Shown one piece after another: positions 5,186 to 5,244 of a stretch of DNA of 5,244 nucleotides (the first letter of the stretch is position 1; the number at the start of each line of letters is the position of its first letter). Both the position numbers and the translations under genes were made by a program. A model generated the notes under the pieces. That model made no database searches and was not told the origin of the DNA. It saw only the letters and a list, made by a program, of their open reading frames with translations. The DNA comes from Methanobrevibacter sp. (lineage in GTDB: Archaea > Methanobacteriota > Methanobacteria > Methanobacteriales > Methanobacteriaceae): positions 1 to 5,244 of the forward strand of contig WRNS01000091.1 of NCBI GenBank assembly GCA_009776495.1, given 5' to 3'.

Positions 5186-5244
5186 ACAAATTAAAACAAA
5201 ACAAGTTAATAATTGACACAATAAATATTATATTAATGAAAACT

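Noticed and set aside
5236..5244. ATG at the right edge as the start of a next gene
   Set aside because: No ribosome binding site precedes it and only three codons are visible; 5186-5244 otherwise shows nothing.

Overview
The window looks like a stretch of chromosome from an AT-rich methanogenic archaeon of the order Methanobacteriales, most likely a Methanobrevibacter-type organism. The evidence is the very high A+T content, A/T-homopolymer intergenic DNA, archaeal TATA elements (TTTATATA), oligo-T terminators without GC hairpins, ribosome binding sites of the AGGAG/GGTG type, frequent TTG starts, and a stand-alone protein with the GXGXG beta-helix fold of formylmethanofuran dehydrogenase subunit C. 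The genus is inferred from overall style and was not tested by any search.

Layout from left to right: (1) a forward gene for a GXGXG/FwdC-like beta-helix protein, 110-1036; (2) a 279 bp A-rich spacer with degenerate tandem repeats; (3) a forward gene for the membrane zinc protease HtpX, 1316-2278, with a complete EF-hand calcium-loop motif between its catalytic core and its C-terminal STHP motif; (4) a repeat-filled spacer between convergent genes, 2279-2455; (5) a reverse gene for a membrane-anchored S26/S24-type serine-lysine signal peptidase, 2456 to about 3097. Its reading frame continues upstream of the first ordinary start codon into a clear membrane anchor and has no ATG, GTG or TTG there, so an ATA start behind a strong ribosome binding site is proposed; (6) a spacer with a TTTATATA promoter for the peptidase and an oligo-T terminator for the next gene; (7) a reverse gene for type I 3-dehydroquinate dehydratase (aroD), 3337-4026, with all its active-site motifs; (8) a 433 bp divergent spacer with a 15 bp inverted repeat; (9) a forward gene, 4460-5185, for a complete soluble protein of unknown function that I do not recognise.

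The genes do not form one obvious pathway. HtpX and the signal peptidase both act at the membrane (quality control and processing of membrane or secreted proteins) but are convergent and separately transcribed. aroD is a housekeeping gene of aromatic amino acid synthesis with its own promoter region and terminator. I see no phage, transposon, CRISPR, toxin-antitoxin or defence island. The points most worth a second look are the EF-hand in HtpX, the misplaced start and unusual ectodomain of the peptidase, the unknown protein at the right end, and the ordered repeats in the two A-rich spacers.
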